Below, piece by piece: positions 1 to 5,502 of a stretch of DNA of 6,222 nt. Source of the stretch: Treponema sp. (GTDB taxonomy: Bacteria > Spirochaetota > Spirochaetia > Treponematales > Breznakiellaceae); contig JAISJS010000407.1 in assembly GCA_031261385.1 (NCBI GenBank), positions 1-6,222 of the forward strand. The letters are read 5' to 3'. A program made the translations under genes and the position numbers. Position 1 is the stretch's first letter, and the number at the start of each line of letters is the position of its first letter. Under the pieces are notes generated by a model that searched no databases, was not told the origin of the DNA, and was given only the letters and a program-made list of their open reading frames with translations.

Positions 1-907
1 CTCCCGCATCAAAGAGCGTCTGGATAATCATTTCATCAAGATCGTTAGAGACGGTGATAGTGGCTTTGGTGAGTCCTGCCTCATCAAGACGCCGCCTGAC
101 CTCAACGGACAGGTAGTGAATATCCCCGGAATCAAGCCGCACGCCGAAATTTTTCCCTGCGGCGGTAAGTTTTTTTCCGGCCTTGATAGCGTTCGGCGTC
201 CCGCTTTTAAGGGTATCATAGGTGTCGATTAAAAAAACGGATTTGTCGGGGTATAAATCGGCATAGGCTTCAAAGGCCTTTTCCTCGGAGGGGTAGGCCA
301 TCACCCAGGCATGGGCCATGGTCCCCAAAACGGGGATGCCGTATTCTTTACCGCCAAGGGTGTTGCTGGTTCCCGACGCTCCTCCGATGAAGCTTGCCCG
401 TGTGGCGGACATGGCCCCGTCAAAGCCCTGCGCCCGCCGGAGGCCGAATTCCATAACAGAACCCTTTCCCGAGGCAAGCCAGACCCTGCAGGTTTTGGTG
501 GCGATAAGGCTTTGGAAGTTGATCGTGTTAAGCAGCATTCCTTCGATGATCTGACATTCGATGAGACCGCCATCTACCCGGACAAGCGGCTCATGGGGGA
601 ACACCGTTGTTCCTTCATCCATGGCCCAGATGGTCCCGGAAAAGTGAAACGTTTTAAGGTAGTCGATAAAGCCCGTTTCAAAACAGCCGAGGGTTTCCAG
701 ATACGCAATATCATCATCGGAAAAAGAAAAATCAGTAAGCCATTCCAGAAGCGTTCCGAGGCCCGCAAAAACCGCATACCCTGACCCAAAGGGCTGGCGG
801 CGGTAGAACATCTCAAAGACCGCACGGCTGTTCATGTTGTTTTTCCAGTAACCCTGGGCCATGGTCAGGGAATAAAAATCGGTAAACAGGGCAGAGTGGT
901 TTTTCAT
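1..907 (-). CDS. pncB: Nicotinate phosphoribosyltransferase, N-terminal 302 residues (partial at left edge)
   Basis: This enzyme (EC 6.3.4.21) condenses nicotinate with PRPP, with ATP hydrolysis, to give nicotinate mononucleotide in the cytoplasmic NAD salvage pathway. I translated the minus strand from the ATG at 907-905; the frame stays open to base 1. Family motifs seen in order are EFGLRRAQG (153-161), GTSNT (179-183), GTMAHAW (195-201), LIDTYDT (226-232) and RLDSGD (257-262). H199 is in the place of the histidine that is phosphorylated in the family. The N-terminus (MKNHSALFTDFYSLTMAQGY) fits the usual FTDxYxLTMAQ start, so the ATG is well placed. A run of G on the minus strand (bases 920-915) seven bases before the ATG can serve as ribosome binding site. 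The start lies one base after the pncA stop, so the two genes are probably translated together. Full-length homologues are longer; the C-terminal part lies outside the window. Nothing looks degraded. Confidence 0.94.
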   Translation of the reverse strand, partial: MKNHSALFTDFYSLTMAQGYWKNNMNSRAVFEMFYRRQPFGSGYAVFAGLGTLLEWLTDFSFSDDDIAYLETLGCFETGFIDYLKTFHFSGTIWAMDEGTTVFPHEPLVRVDGGLIECQIIEGMLLNTINFQSLIATKTCRVWLASGKGSVMEFGLRRAQGFDGAMSATRASFIGGASGTSNTLGGKEYGIPVLGTMAHAWVMAYPSEEKAFEAYADLYPDKSVFLIDTYDTLKSGTPNAIKAGKKLTAAGKNFGVRLDSGDIHYLSVEVRRRLDEAGLTKATITVSNDLDEMIIQTLFDAG

Positions 908-908
908 T

Positions 909-1559
909 TCAAAGCCCCCCGATGAATTCTGCCGAACCGGTAAAAGTGATACCCGCCGCTTTCATTTCTGCCGTTGCTTTTTCTACCGACCCTTCGGGGA
1001 ACCCTACGCCCTGTATTGCATCACTTAAAACAATAGTTTGAAAGTCCAAATTTTTTGCGTCCATGGCGCTGTAAAAAACGCAATAATCCGTGGCAAGCCC
1101 GCCCAACACCACCGTTTCGATAGTAAGGCCCCGTAGCCACCCTGCAAGCCCGGTGGGAGTTTTCCGGTCGTTTTCAAAAAAAGCCGAATAGGAATCAAGT
1201 CCTGCCGAGCAGCCCTTGCGGATGATAAGACTCACCGGACGTAAATCGAGTTTTTCATGGAAAGACGACCCGTGTTGACCCTGTACGCAGTGATCCGGCC
1301 ACAGGGCTTGTATCCCGCCGCCCGGTACGGTAACCGTATCACCGGCCTTTTTCCCCGCGTGAGCGGATGCAAAGGAAATGTGCCCTGCAGGATGCCAGTC
1401 CTGTGTCGCCGCTACGCGTCCGCCTGCCCTGAAAAGCGCTGCGGCGGCGGCGTTAATGGGGGCTATGACCGCATCGCCCCTGTCCACTGCCAACGCCCCC
1501 CCGGGGCAGAAATCATTTTGAACATCAATCTCCAGCAGAACGGTTTTTTTTATATCCAT
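909..1559 (-). CDS. pncA: Nicotinamidase
   Basis: PncA (EC 3.5.1.19) hydrolyses nicotinamide to nicotinate and ammonia, and feeds the product to PncB encoded just downstream. The 216-residue protein is close to the usual length of about 210. Isochorismatase-fold hallmarks are complete: the catalytic triad is D12 (in EIDVQNDF), K115 (in IIRKG) and C160 (in LATDYCV), and the metal ligands are D54, H56 (TQDWHP) and H90 (WPDHCVQG), with H60 and H67 nearby. DSYSAFF (122-128) is also typical of PncA. The start is forced upstream, because a TGA lies two codons before the ATG in the same frame. There is no clear Shine-Dalgarno sequence before it; GAGAC is the only purine-rich stretch. Nicotinamidase is distinguished from other isochorismatase-like hydrolases by these ligands and by its pncB neighbour, so confidence is high. 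Confidence 0.95.
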   Translation of the reverse strand: MDIKKTVLLEIDVQNDFCPGGALAVDRGDAVIAPINAAAAALFRAGGRVAATQDWHPAGHISFASAHAGKKAGDTVTVPGGGIQALWPDHCVQGQHGSSFHEKLDLRPVSLIIRKGCSAGLDSYSAFFENDRKTPTGLAGWLRGLTIETVVLGGLATDYCVFYSAMDAKNLDFQTIVLSDAIQGVGFPEGSVEKATAEMKAAGITFTGSAEFIGGL

Positions 1560-1564
1560 GTCTC

Positions 1565-1594
1565 ATAATAGTAGGCTCTTGCCTTTTTTATCAA
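1565..1594 (-). promoter_or_regulatory. Putative pncAB promoter, possibly giving a leaderless transcript
   Basis: On the minus strand TTGATA (1594-1589) and TATTAT (1570-1565) lie 18 bp apart, each five of six matches to the sigma-70 boxes. The end of the -10 box is only five bases from the pncA ATG (first base 1559), so a normal start point would fall at or next to that ATG. This agrees with the missing ribosome binding site. Confidence 0.5.
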
Positions 1595-1607
1595 GTTATG
1601 ATAAAAG
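1579..1607 (+). promoter_or_regulatory. Putative tRNA promoter
   Basis: TTGCCT (1579-1584) and TAAAAG (1602-1607) are 17 bp apart, each four of six matches to the sigma-70 boxes. Transcription would start near 1614, about eleven bases before the tRNA body. It overlaps the divergent pncA promoter. The match is modest and another start is possible. Confidence 0.3.
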
Positions 1608-1624
1608 TAATCATCAAAACATGG

Positions 1625-1698
1625 GGGCTTTTAGCTCAGTTGGTTAGAGCAGGAGACTCATAATCTCTTGGTCCGAGGTTCAAGTCCTCGAAGGCCCA
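1625..1698 (+). tRNA. tRNA with CAU anticodon, probably tRNA-Ile2 (lysidine type)
   Basis: A complete 74-nt cloverleaf can be folded by hand. The acceptor stem GGGCTTT (1625-1631) pairs with AAGGCCC (1691-1697) with one G-U pair. The D stem is GCTC/GAGC, the anticodon stem GGAGA (1652-1656) pairs with TCTCT (1664-1668), and the anticodon CAT is at 1659-1661. The variable loop is five bases, the T stem is CGAGG/CCTCG with loop TTCAAGT, and the discriminator base is A1698. CCA is not encoded. An automatic caller would name this tRNA-Met. The body, however, has G27-U43 and G28-C42, C4-G69, and the AGCAGG...CTTGGTC context seen in known Ile2 tRNAs such as E. coli ileX, where TilS changes C34 to lysidine. 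It is not initiator tRNA, because it lacks the three G-C pairs at the base of the anticodon stem and has a fully paired acceptor end. Confidence 0.93.
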
Positions 1699-1738
1699 AA
1701 TCGTAATTCTTTATATTATATAGGGTTACAAGTCTTTA

Positions 1739-1757
1739 CCGGAAGCACCGGCTTTTC
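1739..1757 (+). terminator. Weak hairpin with short T run after the tRNA
   Basis: CCGG (1739-1742) can pair with CCGG (1748-1751) around a five-base loop and is followed by CTTTTC. The stem is only four pairs and the T run four bases, so it is at best a weak intrinsic terminator for the tRNA transcript. No better candidate is visible between 1699 and 1800. Confidence 0.2.
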
Positions 1758-1758
1758 A

Positions 1759-1782
1759 GGGTGAAACATTAACGGTTTACCC
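1759..1782 (+). repeat. Inverted repeat (hairpin) upstream of the ATPase promoter
   Basis: GGGT-G-AAAC (1759-1767) pairs with GTTTACCC (1775-1782): eight base pairs with one bulged G and a seven-base loop. It lies about 28 bp upstream of the -35 box at 1810 and has no T run after it. It might be an operator, an RNA processing or end structure for the tRNA transcript, or chance. Confidence 0.35.
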
Positions 1783-1809
1783 TTACAGGCTATCTGAAGC
1801 AACTTAAAC

Positions 1810-1838
1810 TTGACAATTACCAGAAGTTCGACTAATAT
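1810..1838 (+). promoter_or_regulatory. Promoter of the DUF4143-type ATPase gene
   Basis: A perfect TTGACA (1810-1815) and TAATAT (1833-1838) are 17 bp apart. The predicted start near 1845 leaves a leader of about 30 bases before the ATG at 1874. The gene therefore has its own sigma-70-type promoter. Confidence 0.65.
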
Positions 1839-1873
1839 GGAGTCATATTCTATATTTGACAAGAGGAAAAGGT

Positions 1874-3121
1874 ATGTACTATCACCGGCACATTGAAGCT
1901 GTCTTTGAGCGGATCGCCAGGCGCAAGCCGGTTATCGTCTTAACCGGCGCACGGCAGGTAGGAAAGTCTACCATGCTCAAAAAAACATTTGTCGGCAGTA
2001 CCTATATCACGATGAACAGCCCGCTGGTGCGGCAAAGCGCAAGGGATAATCCGACCCTGTTTTTTGAAGCAGCCAAACCGCCGGTGATTGTCGATGAAAT
2101 TCAAAAAGCGGCGGAGCTTTTTGATTACATAAAGGACATTGTTGACGGGAACGAACGCAAAGGACAGTTTTATTTAACCGGGTCCCAGAGCCTGAAACTG
2201 ATGAAAAATGTCAGTGACAGCCTTGCAGGCCGGGCCGGTATCATCAAAATGCTCGGACTTTCCATGCGTGAGCTTGATGGTATCTCGTATCGCGGGGTAT
2301 TCTTGCCGACCACTTCGTATATGGAGGCAATGGCAAAGGAAAGCGGTGGATTTGACTATGATAAAATCATAGGGCGCATACACAAGGGGTTCTTCCCCGA
2401 ACTGTATGAAACTGAAAGTGACTTGAAAGACTGGGCGGACTATTACAGCTCCTATTTCCAGACCTACATTGAAAAAGATATCAAAGATATGCTGCATATT
2501 CAGGATGAATCGGCGTTCATTAAATTTGTGAAAGCCCTTGCCTCGCTCTCAGGCCAAATACTCAACTACACGACGGTCGCGGAAATTTGCGGTAAAGACG
2601 TGAAAACCGTTAAGGCATGGCTGTCCGTAATGGAGTCCGGCGGTCTGGTTTATTTACTGGAGCCCTACTATAACAACTTCAATAAGCGGCTTATTAAAAC
2701 GCCGAAGCTATACTTCCTCGACACCGGGCTTGCCTGCTGGCTGTTGGGCTGGAACACGCCGGAACAACTGGTAAACGGCGCTGCCTGGGGACACCTTTTT
2801 GAGTGCTTTGTGTTTGCGGAAATACTGAAAAGTTACTACAACGACGGCATGGTAAAACCTCCGCTGTTCTACTATCGCGATAAGGATAAAAATGAAATCG
2901 ACGTACTGATAGAGAATGGCGATATGCTCTACCCAATTGAGATTAAGACATCAAGCGACCCGGCGAAATCAATGGTGAGCGCCTTCCGCTGCCTCCAGGG
3001 CATTACGAATAAAAAAATCGGCGCCGGTGCGGTTATTTGTCTTGCTAAGGAACGGTTACCGCTCATTGCGGACGCAGCAGGTTCGGGTGATGTATGGATT
3101 ATGCCCGTGAATTTAATATAG
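1874..3121 (+). CDS. P-loop ATPase with C-terminal DUF4143 / PD-(D/E)XK-like domain
   Basis: This 415-residue protein belongs to the family of lone AAA-type ATPases (AAA_14 plus DUF4143) that is common and often multicopy in gut bacteria and spirochaetes; no cellular role is established for it. Seen here are Walker A GARQVGKST (25-33), Walker B VIVDEIQ (71-77), a sensor-like LTGSQ (101-105) and the LAGRAG segment (118-123). A winged-helix-like stretch follows (about 225-262, with KDVKTVKAWL). The C-terminal domain has E310 (HLFECFVFAE), D343 (NEIDVLI) and E356-I-K358 (PIEIKTS), the residue pattern of a PD-(D/E)XK nuclease fold. I chose ATG 1874 because AGAGGA (1862-1867) is six bases before it. 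A TTG at 1856 would add six residues but has no such site. No partner gene is adjacent and the gene looks intact. Confidence 0.92.
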   Translation: MYYHRHIEAVFERIARRKPVIVLTGARQVGKSTMLKKTFVGSTYITMNSPLVRQSARDNPTLFFEAAKPPVIVDEIQKAAELFDYIKDIVDGNERKGQFYLTGSQSLKLMKNVSDSLAGRAGIIKMLGLSMRELDGISYRGVFLPTTSYMEAMAKESGGFDYDKIIGRIHKGFFPELYETESDLKDWADYYSSYFQTYIEKDIKDMLHIQDESAFIKFVKALASLSGQILNYTTVAEICGKDVKTVKAWLSVMESGGLVYLLEPYYNNFNKRLIKTPKLYFLDTGLACWLLGWNTPEQLVNGAAWGHLFECFVFAEILKSYYNDGMVKPPLFYYRDKDKNEIDVLIENGDMLYPIEIKTSSDPAKSMVSAFRCLQGITNKKIGAGAVICLAKERLPLIADAAGSGDVWIMPVNLI

Positions 3122-3167
3122 AGATCCCGCATACCCGCCAGAACGTCGAACTGTGGTTAAAATCTTC

Positions 3168-3191
3168 CAATTTGCGTATAAATTGCCAATT
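3168..3191. repeat. Cluster of overlapping CAATT inverted repeats
   Basis: CAATTT (3168-3173) and AAATTG (3180-3185) form a perfect six-base inverted repeat with a six-base centre. AATTG-C-CAATT (3181-3191) forms a second, overlapping one. The half-sites alternate in direction, as in operators for dimeric regulators, and lie about 50-70 bp upstream of the -35 box at 3238. The sequence is A/T-rich, so chance is possible. Confidence 0.35.
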
Positions 3192-3203
3192 CTGCCTGAT
3201 AAG

Positions 3204-3236
3204 TTTTTTACGTTTTTTCAACTTTTTTTTGTTTTT
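3204..3236 (+). promoter_or_regulatory. Phased T-tracts (bent DNA / UP-like element) upstream of the envelope operon promoter
   Basis: Four T-tracts start at 3204, 3213, 3223 and 3232 (lengths 6, 6, 8 and 5). The 9-10 bp steps match the DNA helical repeat, which is the arrangement that gives intrinsic curvature. The last tract ends one base before the -35 box. A/T-tracts in this place commonly raise promoter strength through the RNA polymerase alpha subunit or through bending. Confidence 0.6.
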
Positions 3237-3237
3237 C

Positions 3238-3266
3238 TTGACTTACAAATGAAAGGGACATATAAT
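3238..3266 (+). promoter_or_regulatory. Near-consensus sigma-70 promoter of the envelope gene cluster
   Basis: TTGACT (3238-3243) and a perfect TATAAT (3261-3266) are separated by exactly 17 bp, making eleven of twelve consensus matches. Transcription should start near 3273, leaving a leader of about 87 bases before the first ATG at 3360. It is the strongest promoter in the window by sequence. Confidence 0.8.
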
Positions 3267-3287
3267 TCGTTTATTAGTACCGCTGTG

Positions 3288-3305
3288 TGCGTAATATAAT
3301 ACGCA
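3288..3305 (+). repeat. Inverted repeat TGCGTA...TACGCA in the predicted leader
   Basis: TGCGTA (3288-3293) and TACGCA (3300-3305) are perfectly complementary around a six-base A/T loop. G-T pairs could lengthen the stem outward. It lies about 15 bases after the predicted transcription start, so it could be an operator or a hairpin protecting the 5' end. TGCGTA also occurs at 3173-3178. The centre contains a second TATAAT (3295-3300) with no convincing -35 box. Confidence 0.45.
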
Positions 3306-3348
3306 TGTGGCGTTGTGTTTTCTATGATATAGTTTTCATAAATCCAAT

Positions 3349-3354
3349 AGGAGG
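3349..3354 (+). promoter_or_regulatory. Strong ribosome binding site
   Basis: AGGAGG lies five bases before the ATG at 3360. It decides the start of the small gene and is the best ribosome binding site in the window; the three genes that follow have poor ones and probably depend on coupling. Confidence 0.85.
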
Positions 3355-3359
3355 ATAAC

Positions 3360-3524
3360 ATGGCAAAGTCTTCATCCAAAGTAAGTGTCAAATTTGCGGT
3401 AATTCTGGCGGTAGCCCTGCTTTTGGTGGGGTATGTGGTAGGTTCTGCGATTCCGGCGCCTATTTTTAACAGTGAAAATTTCCTCGGAGCCTTTGGACGG
3501 CCCGGTGGAAATCACCGCCGGTAA
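3360..3524 (+). CDS. 54-residue single-membrane-segment peptide, unknown function
   Basis: I do not recognise this short protein. It begins MAKSSSKVSVK, a basic N-terminus, then has one hydrophobic segment (about residues 12-32, FAVILAVALLLVGYVVGSAI) and a short Pro/Gly-rich tail ending in GGNHRR. It may be a membrane-anchored small protein with the tail outside, or a secreted peptide if a signal peptidase cuts near VGSA (27-30). It is a real gene candidate despite its size, because it has the near-consensus promoter, a clean AGGAGG site five bases ahead, and a stop that shares a base with the next ATG (TAATG at 3522-3526). It could instead act as a leader that delivers ribosomes to the lipoprotein gene behind it, or be the remnant of a longer exported protein; no frameshift partner is evident. 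Confidence 0.72.
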   Translation: MAKSSSKVSVKFAVILAVALLLVGYVVGSAIPAPIFNSENFLGAFGRPGGNHRR

Positions 3525-3997
3525 TGCTTATGCGGTATCAATGGCTGGTTCCGGTATTTTTCGGTTTTTGTCTGGTCCTTGTTAGCTGTGGCGTGGATGA
3601 TGAAAAAAAATCCCTGGAGAATACCTTTATTGTGGTGGATAGCGCTTCCAACCGGGCAGTAAGTCTCTACGAAACCGACAGCAATGACCGGGTTATACGG
3701 ACCCAAACCTTCACCGGGGACGGGTATATCAAGCGCAGCCGTGATTTTTCCTACGATAAAGAGGGGTATGTCACGGAGATGAAAGAAAGGGTCGCCGGAA
3801 AAGAGGAGCGGACCATCCATTATAACCGGGAAGTGAGCCTTGATGCCAACGGCAGGGTGGAAAATGTTATTACCACCGACAGCACGGGGAAAAAGCTGGA
3901 ATACCGTTATGGGTATGATGAAAAAGGGATCCTGCGGCAGTCTGCGGTGGTGATCAACGATGACGCTGCAATGTTTAAGGAATATCCTGATGACTAA
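3524..3997 (+). CDS. Predicted lipoprotein with four YD-like repeats
   Basis: The 157-residue product has a signal peptide (1-21) ending in the lipobox LVSC (19-22), so lipid attachment at C22 and anchoring in the envelope are expected. The mature part carries four evenly spaced hairpin-like motifs: YETDSNDRVI (from 49), YDKEGYV (77), LDANGRV (106) and YDEKGIL (131), a period of 25-29 residues. The pattern [Y/L]-D-x-x-G-x-[V/I/L] resembles YD (RHS-type) beta repeats, although there is no RHS core or toxin domain. The protein is charged and has no further membrane segment. The ATG at 3524 overlaps the stop of the small gene and has no close ribosome binding site (GGTGGA at 3504-3509 is 14 bases away), so coupling is likely; ATG 3530 is an alternative start. 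Function is unknown. It may bind a surface partner or the product of the next gene. Confidence 0.86.
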   Translation: MLMRYQWLVPVFFGFCLVLVSCGVDDEKKSLENTFIVVDSASNRAVSLYETDSNDRVIRTQTFTGDGYIKRSRDFSYDKEGYVTEMKERVAGKEERTIHYNREVSLDANGRVENVITTDSTGKKLEYRYGYDEKGILRQSAVVINDDAAMFKEYPDD

Positions 3998-5501
3998 AAA
4001 ATGCCCGTTCTTGGCCCTCCCGGTGTTTTTGCTGTTTCTGCTTGCGGAAGGACTTTACGCCGCAGAACCGGTAACGATTCCCGGGGTAACCGTGGGATAT
4101 ATGGCGAAAATGCAGGATCTGCGGGTGGTAGGGGGATTGCCCCGGTCGCCGACGGCCAAAAAGCCCAAAAGCGGCCTGCGGGACCTCAAGGTGGGCGATA
4201 TTTTCATGAATGAAAATAACGCCGCCCGGGTGGTTACTTCTATATATAGAGGGTCCGCCGGGCAAACAGTGATAGAAACCGGAGCGCCGCGGGCGGAAGA
4301 TGTCTTTGAATATGTCTATGTCCCTGATTTTGATGTCAACTTGGGACCGGAAAATGTGGACTCTCTGGCGCCGGGGGTAAGTTTAATTTCCGGCAGAACC
4401 GTGGATGATCCCCGGAGCCTTTTTAATGAAGAATTTCCCGGTGTCAGCCGGGATACGGTGAACTGGATAGACACCGACGAGCGGATAGATGCTTTACGGA
4501 GTAATGGCGGCAAGCTCACCACGCTCCGGGTTAATCTGACCCTGCCCATTTACAGTACCGATGAAGGGGCATTAAGCAAACTTAAAAAATACAAACAGCA
4601 GGCAAGGGATTTCCAGGCAAAGGAGGATGCGGCCAATTTTATTAAGGAACAGCAGGCAAAGGCGGAAAACGCAGGCCCGCCGGAGGATCCTCCTACTTCT
4701 ACAACCACTAAAACAGGTCCCGCAAAAGGCAAGGGGGAGGCGGATTTTAAAACCGAGGCCAAACTGAGAGGGGTCCTGACTATTGGCACGAATATGCAGG
4801 GCGGGTTAAAAAAAGCCCACTTTGTAGATACAGGTAAGAAATTTCTGGGTATCCCCATCTATAAATTGGAGGATGGTCATGTCTGGTTTGATTTCCAGCT
4901 GGCCCAGGAATTTGACTTTAACCTGGATCTGACTATGTCCCTTTCATACGAGTACAAGATGAGCCTGGGCAAAATAATGGTGGCGGACCCCTCGGATACC
5001 GTAGAAGTTTCCCTGGAGCTGAACTGGAAGACCGGGATAGACGGAACCCTTTCCATAGGATTGGAAATTTCAGAATATTCCTATTTTAATGTGGGGGCAA
5101 GCGCGGATCTTGCCCTGAGTTTTATTCCCCATCATATCGAAACCCATTCCGGGGATAACTATTTTAATATAGCCTTCAGGCCCACCCTGGCTATTGAAGT
5201 AGAAGTAAAGACAGGCCTCTACCCCAAGATGGGACTAAAGATTGCCCAGATACCCATAGTCTCCCTGGAAGCAGGGGCAGGGCCCTATATTAACGGACAG
5301 GGCTATGCCGAACCTCTGGGGGTGGTTGGCTATGCCACGGGCTTTGGCAGTTACGGCAATTTCCGGGACTGGACCGCTTCCATACGGCTGGAGGCGGGAG
5401 CCTTCTTTATGTCTGAAGCAAATCTGTTGAATATTACAAAGATTCCCATCTGGAGTCACAAATGGCCTTTCTGGACCTGGTCAAAGAATTGGATATTCTG
5501 A
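3990..5501 (+). CDS. Secreted beta-rich envelope protein, possible outer-membrane protein
   Basis: I do not recognise the family. The 503-residue protein starts with a typical signal peptide (MTKK, hydrophobic 6-19, cut near LYA at 22-24, or one residue later). Residues 26-190 are mixed with many short beta stretches, including LKVGDIF (66-72). Residues 196-228 form a charged helical or coiled segment rich in K, Q, A and E. Residues 229-250 are a P/T/K/G linker. From 260 to the end there are many alternating hydrophobic-polar strands, with a high content of aromatic residues. The C-terminus WSKNWIF ends in Phe with Trp three residues before, like many outer-membrane barrel proteins. I chose ATG 3990, with AAGGA (3977-3981) eight bases ahead, over the ATG at 3960, because the signal peptide follows directly. 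It overlaps the lipoprotein gene by eight bases. A periplasmic beta-sandwich protein is the main alternative. Confidence 0.88.
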   Translation: MTKKCPFLALPVFLLFLLAEGLYAAEPVTIPGVTVGYMAKMQDLRVVGGLPRSPTAKKPKSGLRDLKVGDIFMNENNAARVVTSIYRGSAGQTVIETGAPRAEDVFEYVYVPDFDVNLGPENVDSLAPGVSLISGRTVDDPRSLFNEEFPGVSRDTVNWIDTDERIDALRSNGGKLTTLRVNLTLPIYSTDEGALSKLKKYKQQARDFQAKEDAANFIKEQQAKAENAGPPEDPPTSTTTKTGPAKGKGEADFKTEAKLRGVLTIGTNMQGGLKKAHFVDTGKKFLGIPIYKLEDGHVWFDFQLAQEFDFNLDLTMSLSYEYKMSLGKIMVADPSDTVEVSLELNWKTGIDGTLSIGLEISEYSYFNVGASADLALSFIPHHIETHSGDNYFNIAFRPTLAIEVEVKTGLYPKMGLKIAQIPIVSLEAGAGPYINGQGYAEPLGVVGYATGFGSYGNFRDWTASIRLEAGAFFMSEANLLNITKIPIWSHKWPFWTWSKNWIF

Positions 5502-5502
5502 T

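Noticed and set aside
311..784. 157-residue plus-strand open frame with no stop
   Set aside because: It is antisense to pncB, whose minus-strand translation contains every family motif. The plus-strand product is low-complexity, has no recognisable domain and no ribosome binding site.
1257..1568. 103-residue plus-strand open frame
   Set aside because: It lies fully across pncA on the other strand, where the complete catalytic triad and metal ligands are coded.
1625..3121. Integrated element using the tRNA gene as attachment site
   Set aside because: The 3' part of the tRNA (T-arm and acceptor) is not repeated downstream within the window, and there is no integrase gene. Only a larger window could revive the idea.
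3524..3997. RHS or contact-dependent toxin
   Set aside because: The YD-like motifs are present, but the protein is only 157 residues and lacks the RHS core sequence, the conserved cleavage motif and a toxin tip. A neighbouring immunity gene is also absent.
3975..4265. Minus-strand open frame, with further ones at 4316-4549, 4550-4858 and 5235-5459
   Set aside because: All are opposite the 503-residue secreted protein and follow its codon pattern. None has a promoter, ribosome binding site or domain.
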